Source: Xylogone sp. PMI_703 (Eukaryota; Ascomycota; Leotiomycetes). Taken from it: a stretch of 64,000 nt of DNA. Below the pieces are notes generated by a model. It did not search any database. It saw nothing but the letters and a program-made list of their open reading frames with translations, and was not told the origin of the DNA. This document shows positions 1 through 12,949 of this stretch, in pieces. The stretch spans positions 248,001-312,000 of the forward strand of contig JAJTUQ010000014.1 in the NCBI GenBank assembly GCA_021399445.1, in the 5' to 3' direction. How positions within the stretch are numbered: the stretch's first letter is position 1; each line of letters opens with the position of its first letter. The translations under genes and the position numbers were made by a program.

Positions 1-2120
1 TTATGTTTATCTCGGCATACTCTTCCTTAAAGTCATCTTCATGCCAAAAGTTTATAATTTCGTTAAACTTATACTGTCTTCCTATTTTATAACCTTATCA
101 CAATATACATATCTCGTAGTAAAACCATTTATTATCAGGTATAACTTTAGTCCATATAATCTCATCCTTCATTTCCATCCATATCATCCATACGTTTAAA
201 AGATTTTTCTATATTAACAGTTTTACTGTCAATAATATAATAACATATCATACTCCTTCCTAGAACAAGTTTAAGCTTAAGTAATAATAAAACCTAGATA
301 TGATTTTTATAATCGTTCTAAAGTCCGTAATTTCGTCTTTAGCTAAATATGATTCCATCTATTCTTATTGTCGTTCCACTATAAACTATATTTTGTGTCA
401 ACTTTCCTAGTCTTCCCTAATTCTTGTGAATATTATCCTTTTGCCCACTTCAAGAGTTCCTGAATACTCAAGGTTTTTATTCAATTTATGTAATTTTTTA
501 GTCATTAGTACTAATTCTGATATCTTACCCTTTATAGCTTAGCTAAAACCTGATTCCATTAATTCTTCCATCGTCTTAAACTAATCCTTTGTTTCTTCTG
601 ATAAATGTTATATAATATCCTTTAATACTCTTTTCAATGTTTCTAACATATCCTCATATCCGAAAATCTTTCTGGTGAATTCTGGGGCTAAATCCTTCTT
701 CTTGATTAAGTCTTCCTTAATTCTTACTCTAAAAAACACTTCCTTGAAGTCTAGTATATTAATAAACTAAAGTTTAGTTCCTTTTATCAAGACGTCATCA
801 TACATCTCTGTATCATTATTTTCCTGTTCTTCTTCTAAGTCATCCTTTGTGTACACAAAATACTTATACAAGATTTAACTGACCAACAAGTTTTTATCAT
901 CCTCTGACCAAGCTTCTGAGCTAAAGCAAGTTATTTCTTTTACTTTTCTTATTGTTTACCATTCTGCTTCAGCCTCTGCCTCAACCTTTACTTCTACAAA
1001 TACCTTTTCTTCCTCTGGGGTAATGATCATATTAACTTCTACAAACATTACTTCCTTACCTTTTCCTTTATACTCTGGTTTTTGCCTTACCTCTTTTGTA
1101 TTATTAACTTGTTTACCCTTGAGTTTGCTGTCTTTGTTATACTCATAAGTTATATACTTAAGTAAATATTATTTAAAATATAAATTCTTTTCTTTATATT
1201 TTTTCTGTTATTCTAATATCAAGTTGTACTTTCTTCTTTTCTTGAGATCTTCTTTAAAGATTATATTTACTTCTTAATCTATAACGTCAAAATCTTTCTT
1301 GAATTCTTTGTTTTTTCTTTCAAAGTTTTGTTTCTTGTTGTTCTAACTTATTGCTTTATCCTTTTTTATCTAATATTTTTCTTACTAATAATCATTTATC
1401 TTAATAACTTTTTTCATAAGTTTTTTTAAACTTCCTGGGGCTAGTCTCAGCCATACTATCTCGTCTATTACTGTATCCTTAAGGCTTTCTTTGTAATAAT
1501 ACATCAAGACTTCATCGTCTTAGTCTGTTTGAAAGGCTAATATACAGAACTTTATATTATGATTTTATACTAATCCTGCCTACTTAAGCTTATCTAACTA
1601 CTTAAAAACTTTTTGTTTCTCATTTGTATTATCGAATAGTCAATCCATTTTGTCCTAGAAATTGTTCAGATTTCTAAATAAGTTAATCGTTTTTTATTAT
1701 TTATCTTTTTTCTTCTTGATAATATTATAGAAATTCTTTATATATAATAACAAAAGTTTGAATATGTCTTTTTCCAAGTATATAATGACCTAGAATATAT
1801 AATCTTGTTTATTCTTGAAAATGACTTTATTAAATTTCAAGAACAAATAAGTTTACATTTTAAAGACTCTGTACTTAGATCTGTCTCCGTTGAATTTGGC
1901 TAATATCATTACTTTAAATAGTTTTGATAATAAAATAACTTATAAGAATTCTCGTTCCTCATTATTATTACTGTTCGATGAAGGTAAGTTTAACATTAGT
2001 ATAAGGCCTGACACAGGGTCTGATGCTATATACTTTATCCTTGACATAGGGCTTACTTACTAACTTATTATGATGTTTTGGGGGTACTTGATCCTAATCT
2101 TTTTTAGATAATACTCAAAG
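1..2120 (-). mobile_element. Gypsy-A retrotransposon, 5' internal part (gag), cut by window edge
   Basis: This stretch matches 54,480-56,562 closely over its whole length and is the same Gypsy family on the minus strand. Reading from the LTR at 2121 towards position 1 gives a gag polyprotein with a Lys/Glu-rich linker. The frame is interrupted by many TAA and TAG codons where the better copy has CAA or TGG, so this copy is more strongly RIP-mutated and cannot be translated. Pol and the 3' LTR lie beyond the left edge. Confidence 0.85.
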
Positions 2121-2456
2121 TGTTATAAACCTAAACCTTTATCTAGGTCTTATAGAGTATACAAGTATATACTAAATCATAAAAAGGTTAATGAAAGTAT
2201 AGAGATCAGTATAATATAGTATATGATCATAACTATGATTATATAGATAACAATCTGTATTATAAGTTAAACATAAGGTTCTTATCCTAAGAATTATCTG
2301 AATTTATATATTATATGAAATACTGTTAAACCCTTTGGACCCCCTGGGTCCTCTGGGTCCATCACGTGATCCCCCTGTCACGGACCATGTCAGGTTCTCT
2401 GTGTAGTCTTGCTACCGAGCCTCAGGCCTGGCATTGTCTGTGCACGCTTTGTGACA
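2121..2456 (-). repeat. Gypsy-A 5' LTR (336 bp)
   Basis: It is nearly collinear with the Gypsy-A LTR at 56563-56898 (also 336 bp). On the plus strand it starts TGTTATAAAC and ends TTTGTGACA, so it has TG...CA ends. The segment near 2340-2400 keeps G+C and includes CACGTGATC. The next five bases, ATAAG (2457-2461), should be one half of the target-site duplication; the other half is outside the window. It is inserted in the Copia copy to its right. Confidence 0.85.
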
Positions 2457-3915
2457 ATAAGTCGTCAGAGCTTAACTTTGTCTTTGACGTTTAATTATTC
2501 TCTGAAGAATGATTAATCATATGTCCATAAGAATATCGTCTTAACTTGTTTTTCTTATAGTAACTTTTGTTTTTATTCTTTTTTATTACTTTCCGAGAGT
2601 GTTATAATTTATTATTCTTGGATTTAAGATCAAGAATATATTTTCTTGTATTATGTCTAAGTTTGTAATACTTGATAAAATGATTTTTGTTATACAGATA
2701 ATATTTGATTTCTTTTTGGTCAAATGAACTGTTTTTATATTTATTCCATTGATTTGAGTTTCTGCTCCCTTTGTCTTATGATCTTTGTGTTTTTTTGTCT
2801 TAGGTAGTAAAGGCTATCGAGTTAATGACCTTTTTTTTATGTTTTTAGAAGATGTCAATCTTGTCTACGATTTCAAATGTCAATTATACGTTGATTATAG
2901 TTATAATTATTAAGTATTCTTCTGGAAGTCTTGTAAGAAAGAATTTGAATATTTGCTTTATGTTAAAGTTATTTTTAAGTTCAAGGGTTATTTTTACAAC
3001 TCTCTTCTTTAATTCTTATACTCGAATTTATATCTCTTTAATTGTCATATTCTGTTCTAACTTAAATAAGATAAGTTAAGTCATTTTACTCTGAGTAATA
3101 TGAGATAATAATTTGTTATACTTAGAGTATAACTTTGTTTATATTAATTAAACTTTAGACTTATTATAAATTAATTTATTGTTTATAATATTAATATAAA
3201 TTGAAATTATATATAAAATTCTTGTAAATATAACTTTATATTTCTTTTGTCTTTTAATGTTTTATATATTATTATTTAATTTACTTTTATTCTTTATCTT
3301 TAAATTTTCTAGTTGTTTTTCTATATTTTTAATAATAATCTTAAGTATTTTTGTGTTTATTAATATAATAAAAATATTAATCAATGATAAGGTTCTCTGA
3401 ATTTAAGTATATTCTGTGATTATTTTGTTTAATACAAATTTTAGTAATTCTCCTTTGAAATAAAGTCTCATCAGTTTAAACCATTCTTATCAATTTACTT
3501 TGTTAAATATGCTAGCAGAGCGTTTATGTACAAAGTGATCAGTGTTCATTTTTTCAAATATTGATGAAGTAAGGATAATGAAGATTTTGTCGTCTTTTGA
3601 GTTATTATATTATAACTTAAGGTTAGAAAGACTTATAATTGATTATTAAGTTTAAGTAAATAAGTAAATATCATTTAAAGGGCTGTGATCTTTAAGTATT
3701 TACTGTAGACCAACAATTCGTCGTATATTTATTTATCTTAAGACTTAAAACTGATCAGTCTTAATTTCAATCAATACTTTGTAAATCTCTTTCTTCTACT
3801 AAAGACTTGTACAGTTATGTGTATTTTGGCTGTCCTTGGTGACAGACTTACAATGAACATGTTCTAATTGTTATTTTTCCTAGTGATACCTCAATATGTG
3901 TCCGGGCTTATAATC
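2457..3915 (-). mobile_element. Copia element, 5' internal fragment (gag region), minus strand
   Basis: This is a reverse-oriented copy of the 5' part of the complete Copia element at 43230-48926. The antisense of 44320-44540 and the Lys/Ser-rich stretch at 44580-44880 can both be followed here. The gag frame is broken by RIP-type stops. The element is cut at 2456 by the Gypsy-A insertion, so its pol lies beyond the left edge. The open stretch at 2852-3079 on the plus strand is antisense to this gag and is not a gene. Confidence 0.8.
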
Positions 3916-4145
3916 TGTGAAGATTATGACTATTAGGCTCATATTATGGAAATGTTGGTTCACTAAGTATTATTGTATTATAAAGTTGAATAAGCTTATA
4001 TTAGCTTATATATTATATACTTTTTCTTTTATCTAGTATTTAAGGGGTTATACCCTTAAATACTCTCTTACTGGATTATTAGTTATTCTACTCCGATTGT
4101 ATAGCTACCAAGCGCCAGTATATTCTGCTCCTATAATTCTTAACA
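3916..4145 (-). repeat. Copia 5' LTR (230 bp), minus strand
   Basis: This is the reverse complement of the Copia LTR at 43230-43458 (229 bp), running from TTAACA at 4145 down to TGTGAAG at 3916. The sequence immediately inside it (about 3899-3915) is the primer-binding segment, complementary to the anticodon arm of initiator methionine tRNA. It carries the shared AAGGGGTTATACCCTTAAAT palindrome near 4043-4062. Confidence 0.85.
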
Positions 4146-4919
4146 AATTTAACTTTATTTTTGAATAATATAAAGAATATAAGAAGAAGAAACTTTACTT
4201 TAAGTATAGATAAGTAAGACATTAAATATTAGAATATAATAACAAGGACAAAAGAAAGTCTAAAAAAGTTAAGACTATATTAATAATATTCTTAATAAAA
4301 GATTATAAGTCTTATAGCTCAGATAATATCTTAATATTAAATTAGAGTAATAAAGACAAATTACCCAAAAACCTTAAGAATTAATCAATAAACCAGATCT
4401 TATGAGTTTTTTTAACAAAAGATTTTATAAAAGAAGTTTATTATAAAGTTAAAAATATTATATCTTCAGGAGTTTTCTTTTTAACCATAAATAAGTTAAA
4501 TATATTAATATCTGTGATTAAAGAAATAAAGTGATAATTCCTTAAAGTTATTTACTTTAATAATTTTTTCTCTAAAGAATACTAAGATATAACTAAGTTA
4601 TTAGACTTTTTTTTCTTAGGATAAGTTAAAGAAGAATTAATGATCTATAAAGAATTTCAGGACAGTTTTTATTAAGTTAAGTAAGATTTCTCAAAAAGAA
4701 AAAAATATACTAAAATCTTATTAATATATTTTTTATTTATAAAGTTTAGGAAGTCAGAATTTAACCAAAGATTAATAAAAGATTCTTTCCGAAAAATCTT
4801 CTAAAATTTTAAGTTTTTTAATTATATAAAATATAAAGATTTTATAACTTAATTATATTAAACGAATAAATTATAAATAAATAAAAGAATAATATTAATT
4901 AGTATAACTTTTTACTTTA
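4146..4919 (+). pseudogene. Gypsy-B gag fragment
   Basis: The segment is collinear with 11,700-12,475 of the Gypsy element at 10367-24834. It covers the region from the gag zinc knuckle to the gag-pol junction. It contains many stop codons and almost no G+C. It is truncated on the left by the Copia insertion and on the right by an LTR starting at 4920. Confidence 0.75.
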
Positions 4920-5791
4920 TGTAATATTTTTATTAGGATATTAAGGTTATTTATTACTCAAATGATAAATAAAAGTAAAAGGTAAAAGAATCACTTCATA
5001 TAACTTAGGATAATTATTATGAAATACAAATATACTGTAACATTCTTATGTTGGGGTTTGGCTATTACTCAAATAATAGGCTTGAGAGGTTAAAGGAGCA
5101 AATGAAACTTAGAATGTAGAACTTTACTATAAAATGCAGGTATACTGTAAATCAATTAAGTTGAGCATAAAGCTTTTATCTACTGTAAGTTTATTTACTT
5201 ATATAGAGAGTGAATTTCCTTCGAGTCCCATTGATCTTATCGTTCCTCTCTGGGATCCATGGGATCCATGGGATCCGCTTATCTAATCCAGGTGCTTGTT
5301 TAATGGCTAATACTAGCTTTTTACCTGTACGAGCAAATCACTAATATAAACGGAAAAGTAGTACTATTTCTCTAATAATATTATTACTTAATTAGTATAA
5401 CTAAAAAGTTAATACTATAATTTCGATAATATTATTTTATGACTTGTATAATCCTTTTTATAGTACTAATGTTAAACTTATACTATCCTTTCGTTAATAC
5501 TAATAATACGATAGTACTAACGATATTATAACCAGGTCCTTAATAACCATTTTAACTTATATTTATTTAACGAAGGTGACGGTTATAAAGGCCATATAAC
5601 CAAGTTGCTTGTTATAACCCTGTAAGGTCATGACATATACTATAAATTAATTAAGTTGAACATAAAACTTTTATTTATTATGAATTTATTTATTTATATA
5701 AAAAATAAATTTTCTTTAAGTTTTATTAATTTTATTAATCTTCCTGAGGATCCATGGAATTTATGGGATCTGCTTATCTAATCTAAGTATT
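4920..5791 (-). repeat. Gypsy-B type LTR, interrupted by a solo LTR at 5036-5635
   Basis: Segments 4920-5035 and 5636-5791 join into one reverse-oriented LTR of the Gypsy-B family. The left end, TGTAATATTT, is the reverse complement of the family's LTR 3' end. The right part breaks off at 5791 where another LTR begins. It is more heavily RIP-mutated than the LTR nested inside it, consistent with being older. Confidence 0.7.
5036..5635 (-). repeat. Solo Gypsy LTR (600 bp) with perfect TSD TATAC
   Basis: It starts TGTAACATTC and ends GGTCATGACA. It is flanked by TATAC at 5031-5035 and TATAC at 5636-5640. Its reverse complement matches the Gypsy-B LTRs at 17236 and 42377, which are 606 and 600 bp. 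No internal sequence remains, so it is the product of LTR-LTR recombination. Confidence 0.85.
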
Positions 5792-5969
5792 TGTAACGTT
5801 CCTACGTTAAGTATGGCTATTACTCAAATAATAAACTTGAGAAGTCAAAAAAGTAAGTGAAACTTAGATTATAGAACTTTATTATGAAATACAAATATAC
5901 TGTAAATCAATTTAGTTAAGCACGAGGCTCTTATCTATTTGTAGACTATTTACTTTATATAACGACCAT

Positions 5970-6242
5970 AACTCCTGGAGTCGTAGGACTTTAACAAACT
6001 CCTGAGGTCCTAAAGTCACTAAAGTCAAGAGGACTCCACGGACTCCAACACGTGATCACTGAATCCTGGGAACGTAAAGCTTCACGGGAACCCCTCATTC
6101 CTGGGAATGGCTTCCCTGGGACATCACTAGTCCTAAAAGCAAGCTCCTAAGAGCTATTCCATCTTAAGACCGTCAGGCTCCTAGGATTACAGCAATAACT
6201 TGGCTATTATACAACTGGGATCTGAGTAATTGCTTAGTCATC
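5970..6242. other. Island of GC-balanced sequence inside nested LTRs, unidentified
   Basis: About 270 bp with nearly normal base composition lie between two decayed LTR parts. The segment is rich in short direct repeats of the CTCCTGG/TCCTGGGA kind and contains CACGTGATCA near 6049. I see no open frame and no second copy in the window. It could be the 5' part of an unknown LTR family or a foreign insertion that escaped RIP. Confidence 0.35.
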
Positions 6243-6849
6243 TATATATATCCAGGTTAGTTTATAACAATAATCAGGTTGTATAGTTTTTATAATTATC
6301 ATTTTGGTTAAAAGAGTATAAGTTAAAATAGTTATCAAAGACTTAATATAATATTATTAATATTATTATATTACTAATATTAACGAAAAGATAATATAAG
6401 TTTAACATTAGTACTATAAAAAAGATTATACTAATTAAGTAATAATATTATTAGAGAAATAATATTATTTTTCTATTTATGTCAATTATTTATTTATATA
6501 AGTAAAAAGTTTATATTAACAATTAAGTAAATCCTTAGATTAACTAAAACAATTAGTCAAATCAATGTTGATTATTATAATCTAGAGGAATCAAGAGGAT
6601 TAGTATTAATTATACTAATCTTATGATCAGTTAGACTTAAGCTAATCTAAGATTAATATCTTTTCTATAATTATTATATAAAGAATATAATTAATAATAA
6701 ATAGAAACTTTATGCTTAACTTAATTAATTTATAATATATCTGTATTTTATAGTAATTATCCTAAGCCTTGTAAAGTTATTCTTTTGCTATTTACCTTTA
6801 TTTATTATTTAAGTAATAGATAACCTTATATCTTAGTAAGAATGTTATA
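6243..6849 (+). repeat. Gypsy-B LTR, plus strand, solo
   Basis: Roughly 607 bp match the Gypsy-B LTR at 17236-17841, including the TATTAACGAAAAGATAATA core (6379-6397) and the decayed 3' end AATGTTATA at 6849. The 5' boundary is approximate because RIP has altered it. No convincing TSD was found. It interrupts the minus-strand Gypsy-C LTR. Confidence 0.65.
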
Positions 6850-7231
6850 TTTATTTATATAATAAGTAAATTAAGTTAAGATTCTTGAATCTTCAAAATC
6901 TAAGGATTTATTACTTTCAGGGATTTGGATTTTTAGGATCTCTAGATCTTCAGGATTTTACAGAGGTTATGTTTTATTATATGACTTAGTTGTTTAAGAA
7001 ATTTTTATTATCCAGAATTTAGTAATAAAATTCTGATAATAAAATTTTATTAGGAGTTTTTTATTAGTCATATTTAATTAGTTTATTCTTTTTAGTAAAG
7101 TATTACTAATTATAATTATAATTATTAATATTATTATTGTTGTTTTTTGTTTTATTGTTATAAAGTTAGTATTAACTTATAAAAGTACAATTTTATTAGT
7201 AAATTTCGGCTGTTAACCTTAAATCGTAATA

Positions 7232-9969
7232 TTATCTTTTTTCTAGATTAACGTTATTCTAAGGCTTATAATTTAACTAAAAATAATTCTTAAGAAACTA
7301 ATTTCTTCTTTCCTTTTTATTATTATATCCCTAAAGAGATTTGTGTTAAAAACCAAAGTCAAGGTTAAAAAGAAAAGGTCAAAAAAGGTTTAAGAAAGAA
7401 TAAATCTAAGAAATTATATAAATAACTTTAGTTTCGAAATAATATTATATTCGTTTTACGAAAAAAATGTTTTGTCTTATAAAAAGACAATAAGTTTTAA
7501 TTATTATAAAGAATGTATATTTTGTGGTTTAACTTATAATGAAGAAAGTCTTTTAATTTCTTCTTAAGAATCTTATAATCATAAATATGACTGACTAAAG
7601 ACTAAGAAAGAAAAAATAACATAAATTTTGGCAAAAAACATAACCTAGTTGACTTATCTAGAAAAACAGTAAAAATTTCTTCGAAAACATAAAAAAGATA
7701 ATTCGTAAAAACTTAAAGTTTTTAGACAAACTGAATAAAACAGAAAAGAAAGAAAAACTCAGTCAAGAACAAAAAAAAGAAAAATCATTATAATAAGCTA
7801 AAGTTATTCTTCAGATAAAAATTAATCTTTCTTTGTCTTTTCTTTTCGACGTTGACTTACTTATTTATATTAATATTTCTTTCGATAAAGCTTAGTTAAC
7901 TTTATCTGTTCATACTTCTCTAAAAGTTTATTAAAGTTAATAAAGTATTTTTTTTAACTTTTATATATTTAACTATTTATTCTTTTTTTATTCTTTTCAT
8001 CTAACTAAATAATACTTTTTATTTTTTACTAATTTGTTATTTAAGATTTTCTTAACTTCTTATTTTATATTTAAGTTTTATTTCAATTTTAAGTCTAAAA
8101 TCAGTAATGATCCTAGAAATACTTTTTTTAGTATAATTATATAAAATACTAAATATATTCGTATAATATTAAAAAATTTTAGTTTATATATTAGATTTTT
8201 TAATTTTTTTTTTAATTTTATATAAACTAATCTTTTTTTAGTTTAATTTATCGCTTAGTTTTGTTATTTTGATAAATCTATAAATAATATAAACTTTATC
8301 TTTTTTTTCAAGCTTAAGTTCTATATTATACTTTTAATTATAATATTTCTTTATGTGTTTTTGTACAAATTTGATGTTATACTTTAAATAATTATAGATT
8401 TTTTTCTAATTTATCTATTTGTTGTTTAATCATTTTGAAAATGTTTTTTATCTTTGTTTTTATAAAATAAGTTTGAACTTTATAATTATAATTTACAAAG
8501 AAAAGTATAACTTTAATAATTTTACTCTTTATATTATTATATGTTAATTGTATCATTAATAAGAGATTTTTCCAATTTGACTATTTATAATTTATATAAC
8601 AATAAAGATAAGCTTTTATAATCTAGTTAACTTATTCAGTCTAGTTATTTATCTAAATTTATCTTTTTGTGATAATTCTCCTTTTAATACTTAATCTTTT
8701 ATAGATTGTTTTTCAGAATTTTAATGTAAAAAGTTTATCTCTGTCTGAAATGATTTTTAATAAAATATTATATTTTGTAATAATTCTGGAAATCATAATT
8801 TTTGCTAAATCTTCGATTATTTATATTTCTTTTTATAATAATATAATAAAATATTTCGTGAACTTATTTATTATAATAAAGATTAAATCATAATAATCTT
8901 TATCTAATTTATTAACATTTCTTGATAAAAATAATTCTGTAATAAAATCCTATAAAATAAAAGTCTATAATTTTTCTAGTATCTAAAGAAACATTAATTA
9001 TTTTATAGACTTCTTTTTTGATATTTTAGCCTTATAACAAACATTATAATTATTAATGACTTTAATGACTTTTTATTAAAGTTTAAAGATAAAGAATTTT
9101 TATTATAATTTATTTTTAGTCTTAGTAATTCCTTGATAATTATACATAAACAATTCATGTTATTCTTTCACAAACTCCTAGGTAATTATTAATAAGATAA
9201 ATATTTTCTTATCTTTTAACTAAATACCCAGAAATTCCTGATCTTCAAGCTAATTAGTCTCAAGGTTCTAGGTAATTTCCTTTTTTTTTATAATAACTAA
9301 TTTAATCTTTTTTAACTAATCTTTGTTAATAATATCGATTGTCAAACTAAATAACCTTTTGGATTATACTATTCAGGGTTTTTGGTCTTTTCTTTATATA
9401 GATAATATTATTCTTTACTTCTTCTTTGAGGTTATTGTAAAAAGCATTCTTTAAATCTTTATTACTATAAGGTATAAGAATAACATATCTCTAGAACTTT
9501 ATTATATAATAAAAAGTTAAACCTTTCTGTTAAATACTATATAATTTTCTCTTTATATTAGTTATTTTATCTATATTTTTAAACATTAATATAATTTTTC
9601 TCCAGAAATCTTTAATAATCTTGAATAATTATTTTGTGAAAATCTAATATTGGTTTTTATTTAACATAAATAAATAATTATCAAAATAAGGTCTTATTTA
9701 ATTAAATACAGTTTTCTCTAAGTAAAAAATAATCTAAAAAATTCAGTTAACGTTATTAACAAACTGGTCTTTGTTAAAGAATAAGTATAAGGTAACTTAT
9801 ATCTTGAAGACTTAAAACTTACTTTGTTTACCCTTGAATCTTATCAGTAGATCTACTTTAAGAGTTCTTTTGATTTCTTCTTCTTTTATTAAAATATCTT
9901 ACTTTTTTGACTTGATAAGGTCTGAAGATTCTTTAGCTATAATATCTTCGAGTTTCAAAATGCTTAAAG
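7232..9969 (-). mobile_element. Internally deleted Gypsy element, minus strand
   Basis: Reading from 9969 downwards, the first 600 bp match the Gypsy leader and gag (9600-9360 pairs with about 11,200-11,520). The sequence then jumps near 9290-9350 directly to the integrase region (9250 pairs with about 14,970) and continues to the end of pol. About 3.4 kb covering the gag zinc knuckle, protease, reverse transcriptase and RNase H are missing. The rest is full of RIP-type stops. The 5' LTR is at 9970-10366 plus 24840-24988. Confidence 0.7.
7310..7800 (+). pseudogene. Antisense ORF of Gypsy element, decayed copy
   Basis: This is the copy of the conserved antisense frame carried by the minus-strand element. 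Near 7650-7790 it encodes TYLEKQ followed, after a stop and an apparent frame change, by KNLKFLDKLNK and KKEKLSQEQ. These match the frames at 16425-16900 and 23369-23857. RIP stops and small indels make it non-coding. The limits are approximate. Confidence 0.5.
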
Positions 9970-10366
9970 TATAACGTTTTTATTAAAATATAAAGTTATT
10001 TATTATTCAAATAATAAATAAAGATAAAGAACAAAAGAATAACTTCATAAGACTTTAAGATAATTATTATAAAATATAAATATACTATAAATTAATTAAG
10101 TTAAACATAAAACTTTTATTTACTGTAAAACTATTTATTTATATAATAAATAAATTAAGTTAAGATTTTTAGATCCTTAAGATCCAAGGATTTATCATTT
10201 TCAAGAGTTTAAATCCTTAAGATCCTTAAATCTTCAGGATCTTACAAAGATTATATTTTATTATATAACCTAGTTATTTAAAAGATTCTTATTACTCAGA
10301 ATTTAGTAATAAGATTCTGACAATAAGATTTTATTAACGATTTCTTATTAACTATATTTAATTAAT

Positions 10367-10906
10367 TGTCATGACCTAAGATTAACAGCCGAAATCTATC
10401 AATAGAATTGTACTTCCACAAGCTGGCATAAACTTTATAACAGTGAAACTTAAGACAATAATAAGGACATTATTAACGGTAGTCGTGACTAGTAATAATC
10501 TACTAACAAGAATTGATTAAAAGAAAAACGTTAATAAGAAGTTGTTGGTAAAACTTTATTGACAGAATCTTATTATTAGATTCTGGGCAAAAGGATTTTA
10601 CTAAATGGCTAGATCACATAATGAATTATGACCTTTGTAGAATCCTGAGGATCCGGAGATCCAAAAGATCCAAACCTCAGGAAATGATAGATCCGTAAAT
10701 CCTGAGGATCTAAGGATTCTAACTTAAATTTATTTATTATATAAATAAATAGTTTTGCAATAAATAAGAGTTTCATGCTTAACTCAATTAATTTATAGTA
10801 TACTTACATTTCATAGTAAAGTTCTATAATCTAAGTTTCATTCGTTCCTTTAACTTCTTAAGCTTATTATTTAAATAATAGCCAAACCTTAACATAGGAA
10901 TATTAC
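10367..10906 (+). repeat. Gypsy-C 5' LTR (540 bp)
   Basis: It starts TGTCATGACCTAAG and ends GGAATATTACA. The first half is specific to family C. The second half, from about 10,770, is shared with family B LTRs. The sequence at 10612-10636 is the intact form of the target into which Gypsy-B inserted in the 3' LTR. The internal region begins CTTTAAGTAC right after the LTR. Confidence 0.85.
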
Positions 10907-11199
10907 ACTTTAAGTACTTACTCAGAGGTCCTACGGATTAAGTGAAAATGAGTTAACAAGGAGAATCTTCAGACTTTGTCAAACCAGAAGAATAAGATAC
11001 TTTAATGAAAGAAGAAAAAGTTAAAGGAACCTTAAAAGTGGGCTTACCGATGAGATTCAAAGGTGAACGAAGTAAGTTCTAAGTCTTTAAGATATAGATT
11101 ACTTTATACTTATTTTTTAATAAAGACTAGTTTACTAACGACATTAACCGAATCCTTTAGATCTCCTCTTATCTAAAAAGAACTGTATTTGATTAGATA

Positions 11200-11860
11200 A
11201 GACCTTATCTTGATAATTATTTATTTACAGTAAACAAGAGCTAGTATTAAGACTTTATGAAACAATTGTTCAAATCTGTTGAAGACTTCTGGAGAAAGGT
11301 TATATTAATGTTCAGAGATATGGATAAGGTTATTGATGTAAAAAAAAAGTTATATAGTATCCGACAGAAGGGTTTAGCTTCTTATTATGTAATAAAATTC
11401 TGAAAATATGTTGTCCTTATACTTTATAGTGATAAAGACTTAAAGAATATCTTTTATAATAATCTTAAAGAAGAGGTAAAGGACGATATTGTCTATATAA
11501 AGGAGAGACTTAAGACTTTAAATGTTATAATCAAGAAAGTTACTCAGTTTGACAATTGACATTATAAGTATAAACTGAAGAAAAGAGCTTTTTTAACAAA
11601 AAAGAGTATAAGAGATCTTTTAAGAAAAAAGAAACAATTAATGTGAAAATTGTTGCTAGTACTAAAAGGAACAAAAAGACTAATATAAAAGGAAAAGGCA
11701 AAAAGAAGTTTGACCTTATTCTTGAATAATATAAAGAATATAAAGAAAAGAAACTTTGTTTCAAATGTAAGTAAGTAGGATATTAAGCTTTAGAGTATGA
11801 CAACAAAAAAAAAGAAAATCCAGGGAAGTCAAAATGGTTTTAATAATATCCTTAATAAAA
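11200..11860 (+). pseudogene. Gypsy-C gag with CCHC zinc knuckle
   Basis: Decayed gag frame. Near 11,750-11,800 it reads KLCFKCK, stop, VGY, stop, ALEY. This is a CX2CX4HX4C nucleic-acid-binding knuckle in which His and the last Cys have become Tyr and two Gln codons have become TAA. A basic, Lys-rich linker precedes it. The capsid part upstream aligns with the other Gypsy-B/C copies. The minus-strand open stretch at 11540-11764 is only its antisense. Confidence 0.65.
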
Positions 11861-12949
11861 GATTATGAATTCTATGGCTCAGATAATGTCTTGATGATAG
11901 ATTAGAATGACTCTGACAAATTGCCTGAAGACTTTAGGGATTAGTCAGTGAAACAGATCTTATGAGTTTTTCTAACAGAAGATCTCACGAAAGAAATTTA
12001 TTATAACACTAAGAGTATAATGTTTTTAGGAGTTTTTTCTCTTACTGTAAGTAAGTTAGATGTATTAGTGTTTGTTATAGAGGAAATGGAATGACAGGAC
12101 TTAGAAATTGTTAACTTTGATAATTTCCCTCCAGAAAAATATTAGGATATTACTAATTTACTGGACCTGTTCTTCCTAGGACAAGTTAGAGGAGAATTAA
12201 TGATTTATGAAGAATTTTAAGGTAATTTCTCTCGGGTTGAATAGGAATCATTAAAAGAAAGAGAATATACTAAAATCTTATTAGTATATTCTTTATTTAT
12301 GATATTTAAAGAGTCAGAACTTAACCAGAGACAAATAAAAAATTCTTTTAAAAAAGTCTTCTGGGGCTTTGAGTTCTTTAATTAGGTAGAATATAAAGAT
12401 TTTATAGCTTAATTTTATTAAACGAACGAATTATAAGTAAGCAAAAGGATAATATTAATTAGTATAACTTTTTACTTTAATGGAAATTGTGTAAAAATCT
12501 GGAGATTAGTCGAAAAGAATATTCTTTGGAATATATTATTTTAGTAAGATAAACTTTTTCAGTATAAAATGTGGAAGTTAAGGATGATAGTTAAAGTAAT
12601 ATAAGTTAACTTCGAAAAAATCGTTATCAGCAGTTTATATTATAATAATTTAGTACTTTATTCTTTAGGAGAAAACTTGTAATTATTCAAACAGGATTTC
12701 TTTGTATAAATTATATATTACGAGGACGAAGAAAACATATACTAGACTAAGAAGGAAGTATGTCAAGAAATGATGTTTTATATTGAATAACAAAAGTAAT
12801 ATTATAATTATGAAATAAATTATTATTATGAATTTAACGATAAGTGGATATTTTCTAAGAGATATGTTAATAACTTATTTAACATGAGCAAGCCTAAGAA
12901 ATAGGTTTTACTATAGTTAACCCGAGAAAAGGAATTTAATACTGAGTTT

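Larger units (their letters stand above)
5792..7231 (-). repeat. Gypsy-C LTR, minus strand, interrupted by about 5970-6849
   Basis: The outer segments 5792-5970 and 6850-7231 are the two parts of the reverse complement of the Gypsy-C LTR seen at 10367-10906. The right end (about 7205-7231) is the reverse complement of the LTR start. This LTR lies at the 3' side of the deleted minus-strand element at 7232-9969 and is probably its 3' LTR. The uninterrupted stretch at 7060-7110 matches the sequence flanking the 10367-24834 element and so serves as its empty site. Confidence 0.65.

Noticed and set aside
5031..7231. CRISPR-like array from repeated LTR segments.
   Set aside because: Repeats are hundreds of bases long, in both orientations, with TG...CA ends and TSDs; there is no regular spacer structure.
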